64,000 nt of DNA, taken from the NCBI RefSeq assembly GCF_008704555.1, contig NZ_CP023702.1:6990001-7054000 (forward strand), given 5' to 3'. The notes beneath the pieces were generated by a model, which worked only from the letters and a program-made list of their open reading frames with translations, had not been told where the DNA came from and searched no databases. The stretch is from Streptomyces nitrosporeus. GTDB lineage: Bacteria; Actinomycetota; Actinomycetes; Streptomycetales; Streptomycetaceae. The position numbers were made by a program, and so were the translations under genes. Shown one piece after another: positions 40,822 through 48,955 of this stretch; position 1 is the stretch's first letter, and every line of letters starts with the position of its first letter.

Positions 40822-41265
40822 ATGAGCGAGCGCACGTTGTCACCTGACGGTGACTGGGTGAGTGCGGGAACGTTCGATCTGCGGATCGTACGCAGCGACC
40901 CGATTGGTACCTTCCGCGTCCGGCCGACGTCGCCAACAGAGCCGCGCCGCTTCAAGGACTGCGACGGCGACACCTGGACGGAGTACGAGCCGGGGAGGGT
41001 GAAGCTGACCGCGCGAGCTGACGGGTCGACCATGTACCTCGGAGTCACGGACAACCTTGCCGACGTTGTCGACGAGCACGGCCCCCTCACCGAGGTCCGC
41101 TCTGACGACCTCGATCCCGCCCGCCTGGAGCGCACCCTCCGTGCGTACGTGGCGGAGCTGGACTACGGCCGTCACAAGGCGATCCAGTGCGACAAGGACG
41201 ACGGCGTCGATCGGTACCCCGACGAGGTGGAGAACTTCCTTCGGTTCTGGGAGGCAGCAGCGTGA
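40822..41265 (+). CDS. phiSA1p31-related protein
   Basis: 147 residues, ATG after AGGGGGAGCGA. Module FKDCDGDTWTEYEPGRVKLTARADG...DVVDEHGPLTEV in the middle, and a helical acidic C-terminus (YVAELDYGRHKAIQCDKDDGVDRYPDEVENFLRFWE). Last plus-strand gene before a reverse-strand membrane gene. Confidence 0.7.
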   Translation: MSERTLSPDGDWVSAGTFDLRIVRSDPIGTFRVRPTSPTEPRRFKDCDGDTWTEYEPGRVKLTARADGSTMYLGVTDNLADVVDEHGPLTEVRSDDLDPARLERTLRAYVAELDYGRHKAIQCDKDDGVDRYPDEVENFLRFWEAAA

Positions 41266-41268
41266 GAC

Positions 41269-41451
41269 TTAACGCTTCCTCCAGAAAGCCATCAGATCGG
41301 CCAACGCCCTGATGATCTCTGGACGTTCCGTCGCCTCCGCCTTGTGCAGGGAGATGACGAGCGACGTCAGGATCATGACGACGAACAGGCCGACGACGTA
41401 AAGGAAGATCTCTGGCGCTCCAGACGCCACCTGTTCAAGTACTGCCCACAC
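41269..41451 (-). CDS. Small reverse-strand membrane protein
   Basis: 60 residues from GTG 41451, with GGGAGG seven bases upstream on that strand. One transmembrane segment IFLYVVGLFVVMILTSLVISL (residues 15-35), then a charged cytoplasmic-type tail. A single-span protein expressed against the early operon suggests a lysogen-expressed membrane protein such as an exclusion factor; this is inference. Confidence 0.65.
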   Translation of the reverse strand: MWAVLEQVASGAPEIFLYVVGLFVVMILTSLVISLHKAEATERPEIIRALADLMAFWRKR

Positions 41452-41760
41452 TGTGCGCCTCCCGGGGCGGGTTAGCCGCTGACTCCGGGAGAACTCCGCT
41501 GAGGCGGAGACCTCAACGAAGACAGACGGGTGCCTGTCGTAACACAGCGCCCGCCACTGTGCGCCGTGCAAGCACGGCTATTCGCTGAGGTCGGAAGACC
41601 TTTTGGTGCATACATCTGAGGTGCGGGCCAGCAACTCGCCGCCGTACTCGGCCGTGGGTTGCCGTGAAGCAGAGGGCCAAAAGAGGAAGGGGAAAACTGG
41701 CCCCTTCGCGCTCCCAGCTACTTCACCGACAAGCATACGGGGCGTCACATTGCCGAGCAA
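41452..41760. other. 309-bp non-coding gap
   Basis: Holds the start region of the reverse membrane gene and the upstream region of the nuclease gene. A five-base stem AGGTC-GGAA-GACCT followed by TTT (41588-41604) and an imperfect GGGCC...GGCCC repeat near 41668-41705 are visible. No open frame with convincing start and codon use was found. Confidence 0.5.
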
Positions 41761-42189
41761 ATGACCAGGTTAGGGGCTCAATTGAGCAATCCATCGAAGG
41801 CTAAAGGCACCGCGTGGGAATCCGCCTGGACCGCCTACATCCGGGAGCACCACAACCCGGAGGCACACCGGAACGTGCAGACGGGCGCCAAGGACATCGG
41901 CGACGTCTCGGGCTACTACCTCCACGCTGCGGAGCTGAAGGCAGAGCGGACGATCACCCTTTCCGACTACATCGCGCAAGCCAATCGCGAGGCCATTAAC
42001 GCCGGCCAGCCGTACGGCTGCGCGGTCGTCAAGCGGCGGATGAAGGGCGTCGCGGACGGCTACGTCGTGCGCGACGTGGCGACGGATGTGCGGCTGATGA
42101 ACCGGCTGAAGGACGCGGAGGAGATCCTCCGAGCCATCGCCCCGACGGTCTACGAGGACTTCGACCAACGGCACATGGAGGCAGCGTGA
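41761..42189 (+). CDS. Holliday junction resolvase-like nuclease
   Basis: 142 residues if started at ATG 41761; a TTG at 41782 has a better ribosome site (TAGGGG) and gives 135. Core KGTAWESAWTAYIREH...NVQTGAKDIGDVSGYYLHAAELKAERTITLSDYIAQANREA contains the E, D and E-x-K residues of PD-(D/E)XK resolvases of the Hjc type, used to resolve branched DNA before packaging. Confidence 0.8.
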   Translation: MTRLGAQLSNPSKAKGTAWESAWTAYIREHHNPEAHRNVQTGAKDIGDVSGYYLHAAELKAERTITLSDYIAQANREAINAGQPYGCAVVKRRMKGVADGYVVRDVATDVRLMNRLKDAEEILRAIAPTVYEDFDQRHMEAA

Positions 42190-42365
42190 CGCAGCGTATC
42201 GAGTTCAAGGGTTTCGTCACCGTCGACCAGGAAGCGCCGCTGGACGTTGGCGACGCCCGTAGGCAGGTGATCAAAGCTCTGTACCTGGGCGATCGGTTCG
42301 CCGATGGCTACACCACCACGTTGGACGAAGTGACGTTCTTCTCGACCGTCGGCGACGACGAATAG
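42186..42365 (+). CDS. Hypothetical 59-residue protein
   Basis: GTG 42186 overlaps the nuclease stop. IEFKGFVTVDQEAPLDVGDARRQVIKALYLGDRFADGYTTTLDEVTFFS looks like a small alpha/beta fold. Followed by palindrome copy 5 within six bases. Confidence 0.65.
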   Translation: MTQRIEFKGFVTVDQEAPLDVGDARRQVIKALYLGDRFADGYTTTLDEVTFFSTVGDDE

Positions 42366-42370
42366 CCCCA

Positions 42371-42386
42371 CGCTAGTCGACTAGCG
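42371..42386. promoter_or_regulatory. Dispersed palindrome, copy 5
   Basis: Perfect CGCTAGTCGACTAGCG just upstream of a terminator and 76 bases upstream of the primase-helicase start. Confidence 0.7.
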
Positions 42387-42396
42387 CGAGTACCTG

Positions 42397-42423
42397 GCCC
42401 CCGGCGACCTCGGTCCCGGGGGC
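42397..42423 (+). terminator. Intrinsic terminator
   Basis: GCCCCCGG (42397-42404) pairs with CCGGGGGC (42416-42423); no U-tract. Separates the nuclease unit from replication genes. Confidence 0.72.
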
Positions 42424-42461
42424 TGAGTGCGTAGAAGACCGCCCACCACGAGAGGAGAGCC

Positions 42462-44954
42462 GTGCGACTGACCGACATCCTGGGGCGCCTGAGCGGGGTC
42501 ATCGATGACCACGACGGCCACCTTGCGCTTTGCCCAGCGCATCGAGACCGGACCACACCCAGCCTGAAACTGACCCTCAAGGACGACGGGCAGCTTCTGT
42601 ACGTGTGTCGGGCCGGCTGCGCGCAGAAGGACGTGAGCGCCAAGATGAAGGAGCTGGGGCTCAACCCGTCCGACTTCTTCAACGTCGACAGCCAGGGCAT
42701 GAAGACCATATCTGCCAAGGCCCCGGAAACTGTCGGCCCCGGTGAGATCGCCGGACTCCGGATGCTCATCGACGAGACGTCGGCCGCACTGGCGGCGTCG
42801 GACGAGGCGACGACGTACCTGGCCGGCCGTTTCGGACTCACCGTCGACCAGGCGGAGGACCTGGGCGTCGGCTATGCGGCGCCGGGCGACCGTCCGCAGC
42901 CGTGGCTGTCCCGCGGCTTCACGAGGCACCCGCGAATCACGGTGCCGCTGTACGGGTTCGACGGCGTCGCTCGTGGTCTCCAAGGTCGCGACATCGGCGG
43001 TAAATGCCCCGCCCGGTGGGTGTCCCTGACGAACCCCGACGGGCGGACGTGGGCGAAGTGGGGGCTGCTCCGCTCCGGCGCCGGCTTCGACACTGTCCTC
43101 GTCACCGAGGGCCCTGGTGATGCCTTGACCGCCGTGGGTGCCGGATACGACGCGGTGGCCGTTCGCGGTGCCGGCCTCGCCCGGAATGCCGCCCTCGTCG
43201 CCGAACTGGCCGCCGGGCTGCGGGACCTGGACGTCGTCATCTGCGGCGACCGGGACCGGGCCGGGGCCGGCTTCACCGACTCCCTTGCGGAGGCTCTCGT
43301 CAAGGCGGGCGTCATGGTGCGGCGCCTGGAGATCCCGCACGAGGGCGACGACCTGACCGACTGGAGGAAGCGGGACGCAGAGGCGTTCCCCGCGGCTTTC
43401 CATGCCGTCGTCCGCTCCGCCTCCGTCGTCGACCTGGCGCCGGAGCCCACCTCCGAGCCACCGAAGAAGGAGGTAGACATGCCCGCGACCGACGCCGCCC
43501 TGGCGGAGATGGACCTCTCCTCCCGGCAGCTCTTCGACAACTCCGACGTCGGGGTGGCCGTTCGTCTCCGCGACTTCATGGCGCGCGACGGCGGGGGGGT
43601 GCGGTACGCGGACGGACTGGGCTTCCTCGTCTGGGATGGCACGATCTGGGTTCCGGGAGCGAAGCGGGTACGAAGCTCTCTCCACCTCCTGGGCGCGGAG
43701 CTGCTGGCGTCGGGAGAGGATGCCGACCGTCGGCTGGCGCTGAAGGCGCTGACGAACCGCTCGATCGACGCCGTCATGAAGGAGCTTCCCTCCGTCCCTG
43801 GCGTGCCGGTGGAGGCGAGTGACTTCGACGCCCGTCACGATCTGCTGTCCGTGGCGAACGGGACGATCAACCTCCGCACGGGGCAGCTCCACCCACACAG
43901 CCCGGACGACATGATCACGAAGCGGCTCTCCGTCGCCTACCACCCGGACGCCCCTGCGGAGAGGTGGGGCCAGTTCCTGACGGAGGTGTTCCCCGGACAC
44001 CCGGACCTGCCGGCGTACATGCAGCGCCTCGTCGGCTACGGCTGCACCGGGTCGACGTCGGAGCACTGCTTCGCCTTCATGCATGGGCAGGGGAGCAACG
44101 GGAAGTCGGTGTTCCTGGACGCTCTGATCTACGTCTTCAAGGGCGTCACGCAGGCGACGCAGTTCTCCACCTTCGAGAAGTCAGTGAGCGTCGGCCAGGC
44201 GTCGCCGGAGCTGGCCTCTCTCCGCGGAGCGCGGCTTGTGACGGCGAGCGAGACGGAGAAGTACAGCCGCCTCGCGGAGGCTCTCGTGAAGCAGCTCACG
44301 GGGGGCGATCCGATTACGTGCCGCTTCCTGAACCAGAACCCGTTCACGTACGTCCCCAGCTTCCTGCTCATGGTCGCCGGTAACTTCAAGCCGGCCATCC
44401 TGTCGCAGGACGAGGGGACCTGGCGCCGGGTCAAGCTGATCCCCTTCGACGCGACGTTCTCCTACGCGCTGGGCAACAAGGACACCACGCTCCCTGCCAA
44501 GCTCCGCGACGAGGCGGAGGGGATCCTCGCGTGGGCCGTGGCCGGCGCCGTGGAGTGGTACGCGAACGGACTGGGAGAGCCCTCCTCCGTCGCCACGGCA
44601 ACTCAGGCGTACCGGGAGTCGGAGGACCGGCTCCAGGAGTTCCTGAACGCGTGCTGCGTCCGCGAGGACGGCGCACGAGTGGCTCCCATGGCAATCCGCC
44701 GGACGTACGCGGAGTGGGCGGAGGATGCCGGCCTGGACCGCAAGGAGCGGCTCTCGGGGTGGGCCCTCGCTGTCGAGCTTGAGTCCCGCGGGTTCACCAA
44801 GGACAAGCGCAAGGGCTCGTGGGGCTTCAATGGCCTCCGCCTCATGACCGACGAGGAACGCAGCATCGCGAGTCGACTCGCGGAGGACGTCGACGAGACG
44901 CCCGAAGACATCGGTTCGACGGACATCTTCAACCAGCCGAAGGAGGCAGCGTGA
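42462..44954 (+). CDS. DNA primase-helicase (TOPRIM plus D5/SF3-type helicase)
   Basis: 830 residues from GTG 42462, with GAGAGGAGAGCC upstream. A zinc site (CPAHRD...CRAGC) is followed by a TOPRIM domain with VLVTEGPGDALTA at about residue 212 and VVICGDRDRAG at about 260. A D5_N-like region (RYADGLGFLVWDGTIW...LLSVANGTINLRTG) comes next, then an SF3-type helicase with Walker A MHGQGSNGKSVF near residue 545 and SETEKYSRLAEALVKQLTGGD, VAGNFKP. The C-terminus has a winged-helix-like part. Unwinds and primes phage DNA; the polymerase follows. Confidence 0.93.
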   Translation: MRLTDILGRLSGVIDDHDGHLALCPAHRDRTTPSLKLTLKDDGQLLYVCRAGCAQKDVSAKMKELGLNPSDFFNVDSQGMKTISAKAPETVGPGEIAGLRMLIDETSAALAASDEATTYLAGRFGLTVDQAEDLGVGYAAPGDRPQPWLSRGFTRHPRITVPLYGFDGVARGLQGRDIGGKCPARWVSLTNPDGRTWAKWGLLRSGAGFDTVLVTEGPGDALTAVGAGYDAVAVRGAGLARNAALVAELAAGLRDLDVVICGDRDRAGAGFTDSLAEALVKAGVMVRRLEIPHEGDDLTDWRKRDAEAFPAAFHAVVRSASVVDLAPEPTSEPPKKEVDMPATDAALAEMDLSSRQLFDNSDVGVAVRLRDFMARDGGGVRYADGLGFLVWDGTIWVPGAKRVRSSLHLLGAELLASGEDADRRLALKALTNRSIDAVMKELPSVPGVPVEASDFDARHDLLSVANGTINLRTGQLHPHSPDDMITKRLSVAYHPDAPAERWGQFLTEVFPGHPDLPAYMQRLVGYGCTGSTSEHCFAFMHGQGSNGKSVFLDALIYVFKGVTQATQFSTFEKSVSVGQASPELASLRGARLVTASETEKYSRLAEALVKQLTGGDPITCRFLNQNPFTYVPSFLLMVAGNFKPAILSQDEGTWRRVKLIPFDATFSYALGNKDTTLPAKLRDEAEGILAWAVAGAVEWYANGLGEPSSVATATQAYRESEDRLQEFLNACCVREDGARVAPMAIRRTYAEWAEDAGLDRKERLSGWALAVELESRGFTKDKRKGSWGFNGLRLMTDEERSIASRLAEDVDETPEDIGSTDIFNQPKEAA

Positions 44955-46855
44955 GGCACTACACCTTCCCCCTGTTGGGACGTGAGTTCCCTGTCTCAAC
45001 CCCCGAGCGGCCGGAAGACCTGGCCCACTTCATCGCCTGGCTGTCGCGCCAGACGCAGCCCGTCGCCGTCGACTCGGAGACTCACGGCCTGGACATCCTC
45101 TCCGGCGATCCGGAGTACGTCCGCATGGTTCAGTTCGGCAGCCAGGAAGAGGCGTGGAACATCCCCACGGAACTGGGGATGTCGTTCAAGGAGGCGGCCC
45201 GGACCGCGCTGTGGATGCTCATTGACGGCGTCGGCATCACGGGCCACAACTGGGCCGCCTTCGACGCCCCTGCCCTCCATGTACACCTGGGCATCCCCTA
45301 CGACGACCTGTGCAAGAACGCCGTCGACACGATGCTGTGCTCCAAGCTCGTCGACCCGCGGGCGGTCCAGGAGGGCGGCATCGGCTCCAGCCTCAAGCCG
45401 CTCTCGGACCACTACATCGACCCGACGGCAGCCGACACTCAGGGCGACCTGACGGCCGTCTTCCGGTCCCTCGGGCTGACGAAGGCAGTGGGCTTCAGCC
45501 GGATCGACCTGTGGCACCCGATCTACCAGAGCTACGGCGGCGGCGACGTGCTGCTCACCGCCCGCCTCCGGCCCAAGCTGGAAAACAAGCTCCGCCTCCT
45601 GGGCGTTCCCCAGCGCCTCGTGGACTACGAGCACGAGGTGGCTCGCATCTGCGGCCACATGCAGATACGCGGGCTCCTCCTGGACCAGGACTACACCCGG
45701 CGCCTGGCCGACGAGCTGGGGGAGGAGGAAGCCACTCAGACCGCCATCGTCCGCACCTACGGCGTGGAGAAGCTGGGCAGTCCCGCACAGATCGCGGAGG
45801 CGCTTATCGGCATGGGTGAGTCCCTCACGGAGCGAACGGCCGGCGGTGCGGTCAAGGCGGACAAGAGCGTTCTATCCGCGCTGGCGGACATGGACCTGTA
45901 CGGCAACCGGCTCCACGTCCGTACGCCCAACCCGCTCGCCGTGGCCGTCATCAAGGCGAAGCGGGCGGGGAAGTGGAAGAGCGCCTACGCGGACAACTTC
46001 CTGACGTCGCTGGACCGCAACGGGCGGATCCACCCGGGCATCAGGACCATGCAGGCACGCACCGGGCGCATGTCCGTGACGAACCCTGCCGTCCAGACCC
46101 TCCCGTCAGGCGACTGGAAGATCCGGCGGTGCTTCCTGGCGGAGCCGGGGGAGCGGATCATCTCCGTCGACTTCCAGGCCGTGGAGCTGCGTGTCCTGGC
46201 GGCGCTCGCCGGCGTCAAGCGGATGAAGGAGGCGATCAGCCTCGGTCGTGACCTCCACTCCTTCACCGCGGAACTGGTCTTCGGCCCCGACTTCACTCCG
46301 AAGCACCGCAAGATTTCGAAGGCGATCGGCTTCGGAGTGGTCTACGGAGGCGGGGCGGCGACGATTCAGCGTCAGACCGGCGCCCCGATGGAGGAGGTCA
46401 AGCGGGCCGTCGCCGCGTACCACCGGACCTACCCGGAGGTGCGTCGGGCGGCGAATCGGTGGCAGCGCGAGGCGTTCTCGAACGGCATGGTGACGACGTC
46501 GGTGACCGGCCGGCGGCTCCCACTCGACCGCGACAGGACGTACGCCGTAACGAACTACCAGGTCCAGAGCGCCGCCCGGGACTGCTTGGGTCAGGCGCTG
46601 ATCAACATGGAGGAGGCCGGGCTGCTGCCGTACCTCCGTCTGCCCGTCCATGACGAGGTCATCGCTTCGGCGCCGGCACGGGAGGCGGACGACATCGGTC
46701 GAGCCATCGGGAAGTGCATGACGTTCGACCTCTTTGGCGTGCCGATCGAGTCGGACCCGGAGGTCGGCGGCCGGAGCTGGGGCTCGCTGTATCTGCCTGA
46801 CGACCAGCGAGCCGCCCACGACGAGTGGTACGCCAATGCGGGGTTGGCAACGTGA
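44951..46855 (+). CDS. Family A DNA polymerase with 3'-5' exonuclease domain
   Basis: 634 residues from GTG 44951, overlapping the primase stop, with AAGGAGGCAGC upstream. Exonuclease motif I VAVDSETHGLD, motif II TGHNWAAFDAPAL and motif III-like SYGGGDVLLTAR. Polymerase motif A IISVDFQAVELRVLAAL, motif B ISKAIGFGVVYGGG and motif C LPVHDEVIASA. All catalytic acidic residues are present. This is the replicative polymerase of the phage. Confidence 0.95.
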   Translation: MRHYTFPLLGREFPVSTPERPEDLAHFIAWLSRQTQPVAVDSETHGLDILSGDPEYVRMVQFGSQEEAWNIPTELGMSFKEAARTALWMLIDGVGITGHNWAAFDAPALHVHLGIPYDDLCKNAVDTMLCSKLVDPRAVQEGGIGSSLKPLSDHYIDPTAADTQGDLTAVFRSLGLTKAVGFSRIDLWHPIYQSYGGGDVLLTARLRPKLENKLRLLGVPQRLVDYEHEVARICGHMQIRGLLLDQDYTRRLADELGEEEATQTAIVRTYGVEKLGSPAQIAEALIGMGESLTERTAGGAVKADKSVLSALADMDLYGNRLHVRTPNPLAVAVIKAKRAGKWKSAYADNFLTSLDRNGRIHPGIRTMQARTGRMSVTNPAVQTLPSGDWKIRRCFLAEPGERIISVDFQAVELRVLAALAGVKRMKEAISLGRDLHSFTAELVFGPDFTPKHRKISKAIGFGVVYGGGAATIQRQTGAPMEEVKRAVAAYHRTYPEVRRAANRWQREAFSNGMVTTSVTGRRLPLDRDRTYAVTNYQVQSAARDCLGQALINMEEAGLLPYLRLPVHDEVIASAPAREADDIGRAIGKCMTFDLFGVPIESDPEVGGRSWGSLYLPDDQRAAHDEWYANAGLAT

Positions 46856-46961
46856 TCACTCGGCAACTTCCGCGCCTCCCGACTGGCCGGCGCCCGACCG
46901 CAGTTGACCGGTCCCCGATGGCGGGAATCCCACCACAGGGCATCCACCCAGTGAGACGCCC

Positions 46962-47228
46962 GTGTCCCATTGCGCCCCCTACACCGCCTTGGACATCCCC
47001 GGGGTGTGCGAGACCCACAGTCTGGTCGCCTACCTCCTGTCCGAGATCCCTCCACGTCAGGCATACGCGCTGTGGGCGTTCTACGGCATCGGCATGATGG
47101 TGCTGCCCGACGCGGACGTGTCGGCCGATCTCCAGGTCTCCGTGCGCGGTGTGCGGGACCTGCGCAACAACGGTCTCGCATCCTGCCGTCGCATTGCGGC
47201 CCGGGACGACATCTCGTACGCCGCGTAA
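46962..47228 (+). CDS. Small sigma-region-4-like / helix-turn-helix protein
   Basis: 88 residues from GTG 46962. LVAYLLSEIPPRQAYALWAFYGIGMMVLPDADVSADLQVSVRGVRDLRNNGLASCRRI follows the spacing of sigma-70 region 4 (helix, P-R-Q, helix, then a recognition helix after S-V-R-G-V). No -10-binding region 2 is present. Could bind DNA or RNA polymerase. The 106 bases between it and the polymerase gene show no convincing coding sequence. Confidence 0.6.
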   Translation: MSHCAPYTALDIPGVCETHSLVAYLLSEIPPRQAYALWAFYGIGMMVLPDADVSADLQVSVRGVRDLRNNGLASCRRIAARDDISYAA

Positions 47229-47257
47229 GTCACTACTGAACCGAAGGAACCCCGATC

Positions 47258-47401
47258 ATGACCCGAATCCCCTCACTCGACGACTACGACGTTCAGGGCG
47301 TTCGTCCGGAGGAGGCAGCCCTTTGGGGCGGAGACGTCCTCCTGGCCGTCGAAGCGCGCACCGACGGTGATCTGATGGACGGCTACGACATCACCGACTG
47401 A
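47258..47401 (+). CDS. Hypothetical 47-residue acidic protein
   Basis: ATG after GAAGGAACCCCGATC. Acidic (DDYDVQGVRPEEAALWGGDVLLAVEARTDGDLMDGYDITD). Ends five bases before palindrome copy 6. Confidence 0.62.
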   Translation: MTRIPSLDDYDVQGVRPEEAALWGGDVLLAVEARTDGDLMDGYDITD

Positions 47402-47405
47402 TCCA

Positions 47406-47421
47406 CGCTAGTCGACTAGCG
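47406..47421. promoter_or_regulatory. Dispersed palindrome, copy 6
   Basis: Perfect CGCTAGTCGACTAGCG, 30 bases upstream of the next start codon; flanks CCA and CGAA. Confidence 0.7.
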
Positions 47422-47450
47422 CGAATGCTGAACACGACAGGGGAGAGAGC

Positions 47451-48011
47451 ATGACCGAGTACAAGATCGAGTGCATCGGTGACCCGCGGGACACCTTGGA
47501 GGCATTCAACGACGGCGAAGACATCATCTTCTTCAGCCGGCATGACGGTTCGACGAAGGTCAGTGTCTACGTCTCGCCCGCCGACGCCCGCACCTTCGCC
47601 CGCGGCATCCTGGCCCTGGCCGACGAGGTGGACGGGGGAGAGGCGGAGCCGGCTCCGGACAGCCGCCCGAGGGTCGGGGACCGCCTGCGCGTCACGAAGA
47701 ACAATCCTAGGAGCGCCCCGGCCGAGACCGGCGACATCATCACCGTGTCGGCCGTCGACTACGACGACCCGAACAGTGAGGACTGCATCCGCTACCTGGC
47801 AGCGGGCGACGAGCCGGGTGACTACCAGTGGTTCGTCCCGCTGTCGGCCGTGGAGCCGGTCTCAGACGAGCCCGAGAGCACGTCTGAGACCGCCAAGCCC
47901 TCACGTGCCCGTCTCCTGGAGGCCGCCATGGACGCCATGAGCGGCAGCGGCACCTACACCGCGTCCGACCTGATCGAGCTGGCCGACTACCTGGCGGGAG
48001 AGAACGCATGA
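47451..48011 (+). CDS. Hypothetical accessory protein with SH3-like centre
   Basis: 186 residues, ATG after GGGGAGAGAGC. N-terminal alpha/beta domain (DIIFFSRHDGSTKVSVYVSPADARTFARGILALADEV), central RVGDRLRVTKNN...GDIITVSAVDYDD...WFVPLSAVEPV barrel, and a C-terminal helix pair ending DLIELADYLAGENA that resembles the end of the next protein. Confidence 0.7.
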   Translation: MTEYKIECIGDPRDTLEAFNDGEDIIFFSRHDGSTKVSVYVSPADARTFARGILALADEVDGGEAEPAPDSRPRVGDRLRVTKNNPRSAPAETGDIITVSAVDYDDPNSEDCIRYLAAGDEPGDYQWFVPLSAVEPVSDEPESTSETAKPSRARLLEAAMDAMSGSGTYTASDLIELADYLAGENA

Positions 48012-48298
48012 GCGACGTCAAGGTGGGCGACCGGGTCGAGATCACGCAGTACCGACGAAACGACGACTACGGTAACGGATGCACAGGGGTCGTCCTCCAG
48101 ATCGACACGGATGACGTGCCTTTCCTTGTGAAGACGGACACCGGCGAAAAAATGTGGGCAAGTGAGGTCCGCAAGCTGGGTGCCACCGTCACCGTCGCCC
48201 GTGAAGCCCTCGTGACCCGCGCCAAGGAACTTCTGGCCGACACCCCGCACACCGTTACCGACATCATCACCATGGCCACTTTCCTGGCCGGCGAGTAG
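48008..48298 (+). CDS. Hypothetical accessory protein, related to upstream neighbour
   Basis: 96 residues, ATGA overlap. VGDRVEITQYRRNDDYGNGCTGVVLQI barrel and a C-terminus VTRAKELLADTPHTVTDIITMATFLAGE, the same two-part build as the C-terminal two thirds of the 47451 protein. Confidence 0.7.
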   Translation: MSDVKVGDRVEITQYRRNDDYGNGCTGVVLQIDTDDVPFLVKTDTGEKMWASEVRKLGATVTVAREALVTRAKELLADTPHTVTDIITMATFLAGE

Positions 48299-48339
48299 CA
48301 GCGCACCAAGTGCCCGGGGCTGCGGCTCCGGGCCGCCCA

Positions 48340-48355
48340 CGCTAGTCGACTAGCG
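48340..48355. promoter_or_regulatory. Dispersed palindrome, copy 7
   Basis: Perfect CGCTAGTCGACTAGCG, ending seven bases upstream of the -35 box of promoter 48363. Confidence 0.72.
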
Positions 48356-48362
48356 CGGGTTG

Positions 48363-48392
48363 TTGTGTCGGTCGACATATGTGTGCCATAGT
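48363..48392 (+). promoter_or_regulatory. Promoter with TGTCG-N2-CGACA operator (copy 2)
   Basis: TTGTGT (48363-48368), 18 bases, CATAGT (48387-48392). Inverted repeat TGTCG-GT-CGACA at 48366-48377 overlaps the -35 box. Nearly identical to 49737 over about 28 bases. Confidence 0.7.
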
Positions 48393-48439
48393 GGAGTCAC
48401 GCCAGCGGCTCACGGAGAGCCCGGCGGGAGGAGAGAGCC

Positions 48440-48631
48440 ATGAACTGGACCACCGAGATCCTTCGCTCGGGAATCGCCGTCGACGTCGCGTCTGACGACC
48501 GCGGAACCCTGGGTGTACCGGGCACCTGGCACCGAGTGCGCCAGGGCTCGACCATCCTGCTCACCACCCGCAATCGGGGCGACGCGCTCCGACGCTTTCA
48601 GCACCTGGCGTTCCGAACCTCCGGAGCCTGA
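48440..48631 (+). CDS. Hypothetical 63-residue protein
   Basis: ATG after GGGAGGAGAGAGCC. WTTEILRSGIAVDVASDDRGTLGVPGTWHRVRQGSTILLTTRN looks like a small beta domain with a basic helical end. First gene after promoter 48363. Confidence 0.68.
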   Translation: MNWTTEILRSGIAVDVASDDRGTLGVPGTWHRVRQGSTILLTTRNRGDALRRFQHLAFRTSGA

Positions 48632-48705
48632 TAGCCGAAACGCCCTCCGGGGCGTCCGCGGGGACTGGCCTACCCGCGCTGATGAGGCAGGCCGTAGGAG
48701 GAGAG

Positions 48706-48849
48706 ATGGACAGCGAAGACCAGATGATCGACACCCTGTCGACGACCATCGACGCGTTCTTCAGGGAGGTCGACCCCGAGAACTTCGAGACCGAAGACCT
48801 TGCGTACAGCCTGCTCCGGGCCATGAGGCGGGACGGTCACGTTTCCTGA
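48706..48849 (+). CDS. Hypothetical 47-residue protein
   Basis: ATG after TAGGAGGAGAG, an ideal ribosome site. Acidic helical sequence (MIDTLSTTIDAFFREVDPENFETEDLAYSLLRAM). Its stop lies eight bases before a tRNA-like element. Confidence 0.65.
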   Translation: MDSEDQMIDTLSTTIDAFFREVDPENFETEDLAYSLLRAMRRDGHVS

Positions 48850-48856
48850 TCCACCC

Positions 48857-48925
48857 GCCCCGCATAGGCAAGCCCACACGGCGCCCCCAGCGCCAGGGCG
48901 CGCGGTTCGAATCCGCGGCGGGGCA
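48857..48925 (+). other. tRNA-like element with acceptor and T arm, no normal D arm
   Basis: GCCCCGC (48857-48863) pairs perfectly with GCGGGGC (48918-48924), followed by A. The T arm CGCGG-TTCGAAT-CCGCG (48901-48917) is canonical and abuts the acceptor strand. The middle can form GCCC-acac-GGCG-CCCCCAG-CGCC-a-GGGC, an extended anticodon-like arm whose loop would present CCC, but only two bases separate the D-like strands AGGC and GCCC. Shares the 5' flank CCACC and the 3' flank ACTT with the element at 49400. Confidence 0.5.
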
Positions 48926-48955
48926 CTTGATGAACGAAACGCAGGAGGGCGGGAT

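Noticed and set aside
42462..43777. Reverse-strand frames opposite the primase-helicase
   Set aside because: Arg/Ser/Pro-rich shadow frames of a gene with clear TOPRIM and helicase motifs on the forward strand.
46852..47097. GTG-started frame overlapping the DNA polymerase stop
   Set aside because: Composition is Pro/Arg-rich as in a shadow frame, and most of it lies in another frame of the better-supported gene at 46962.
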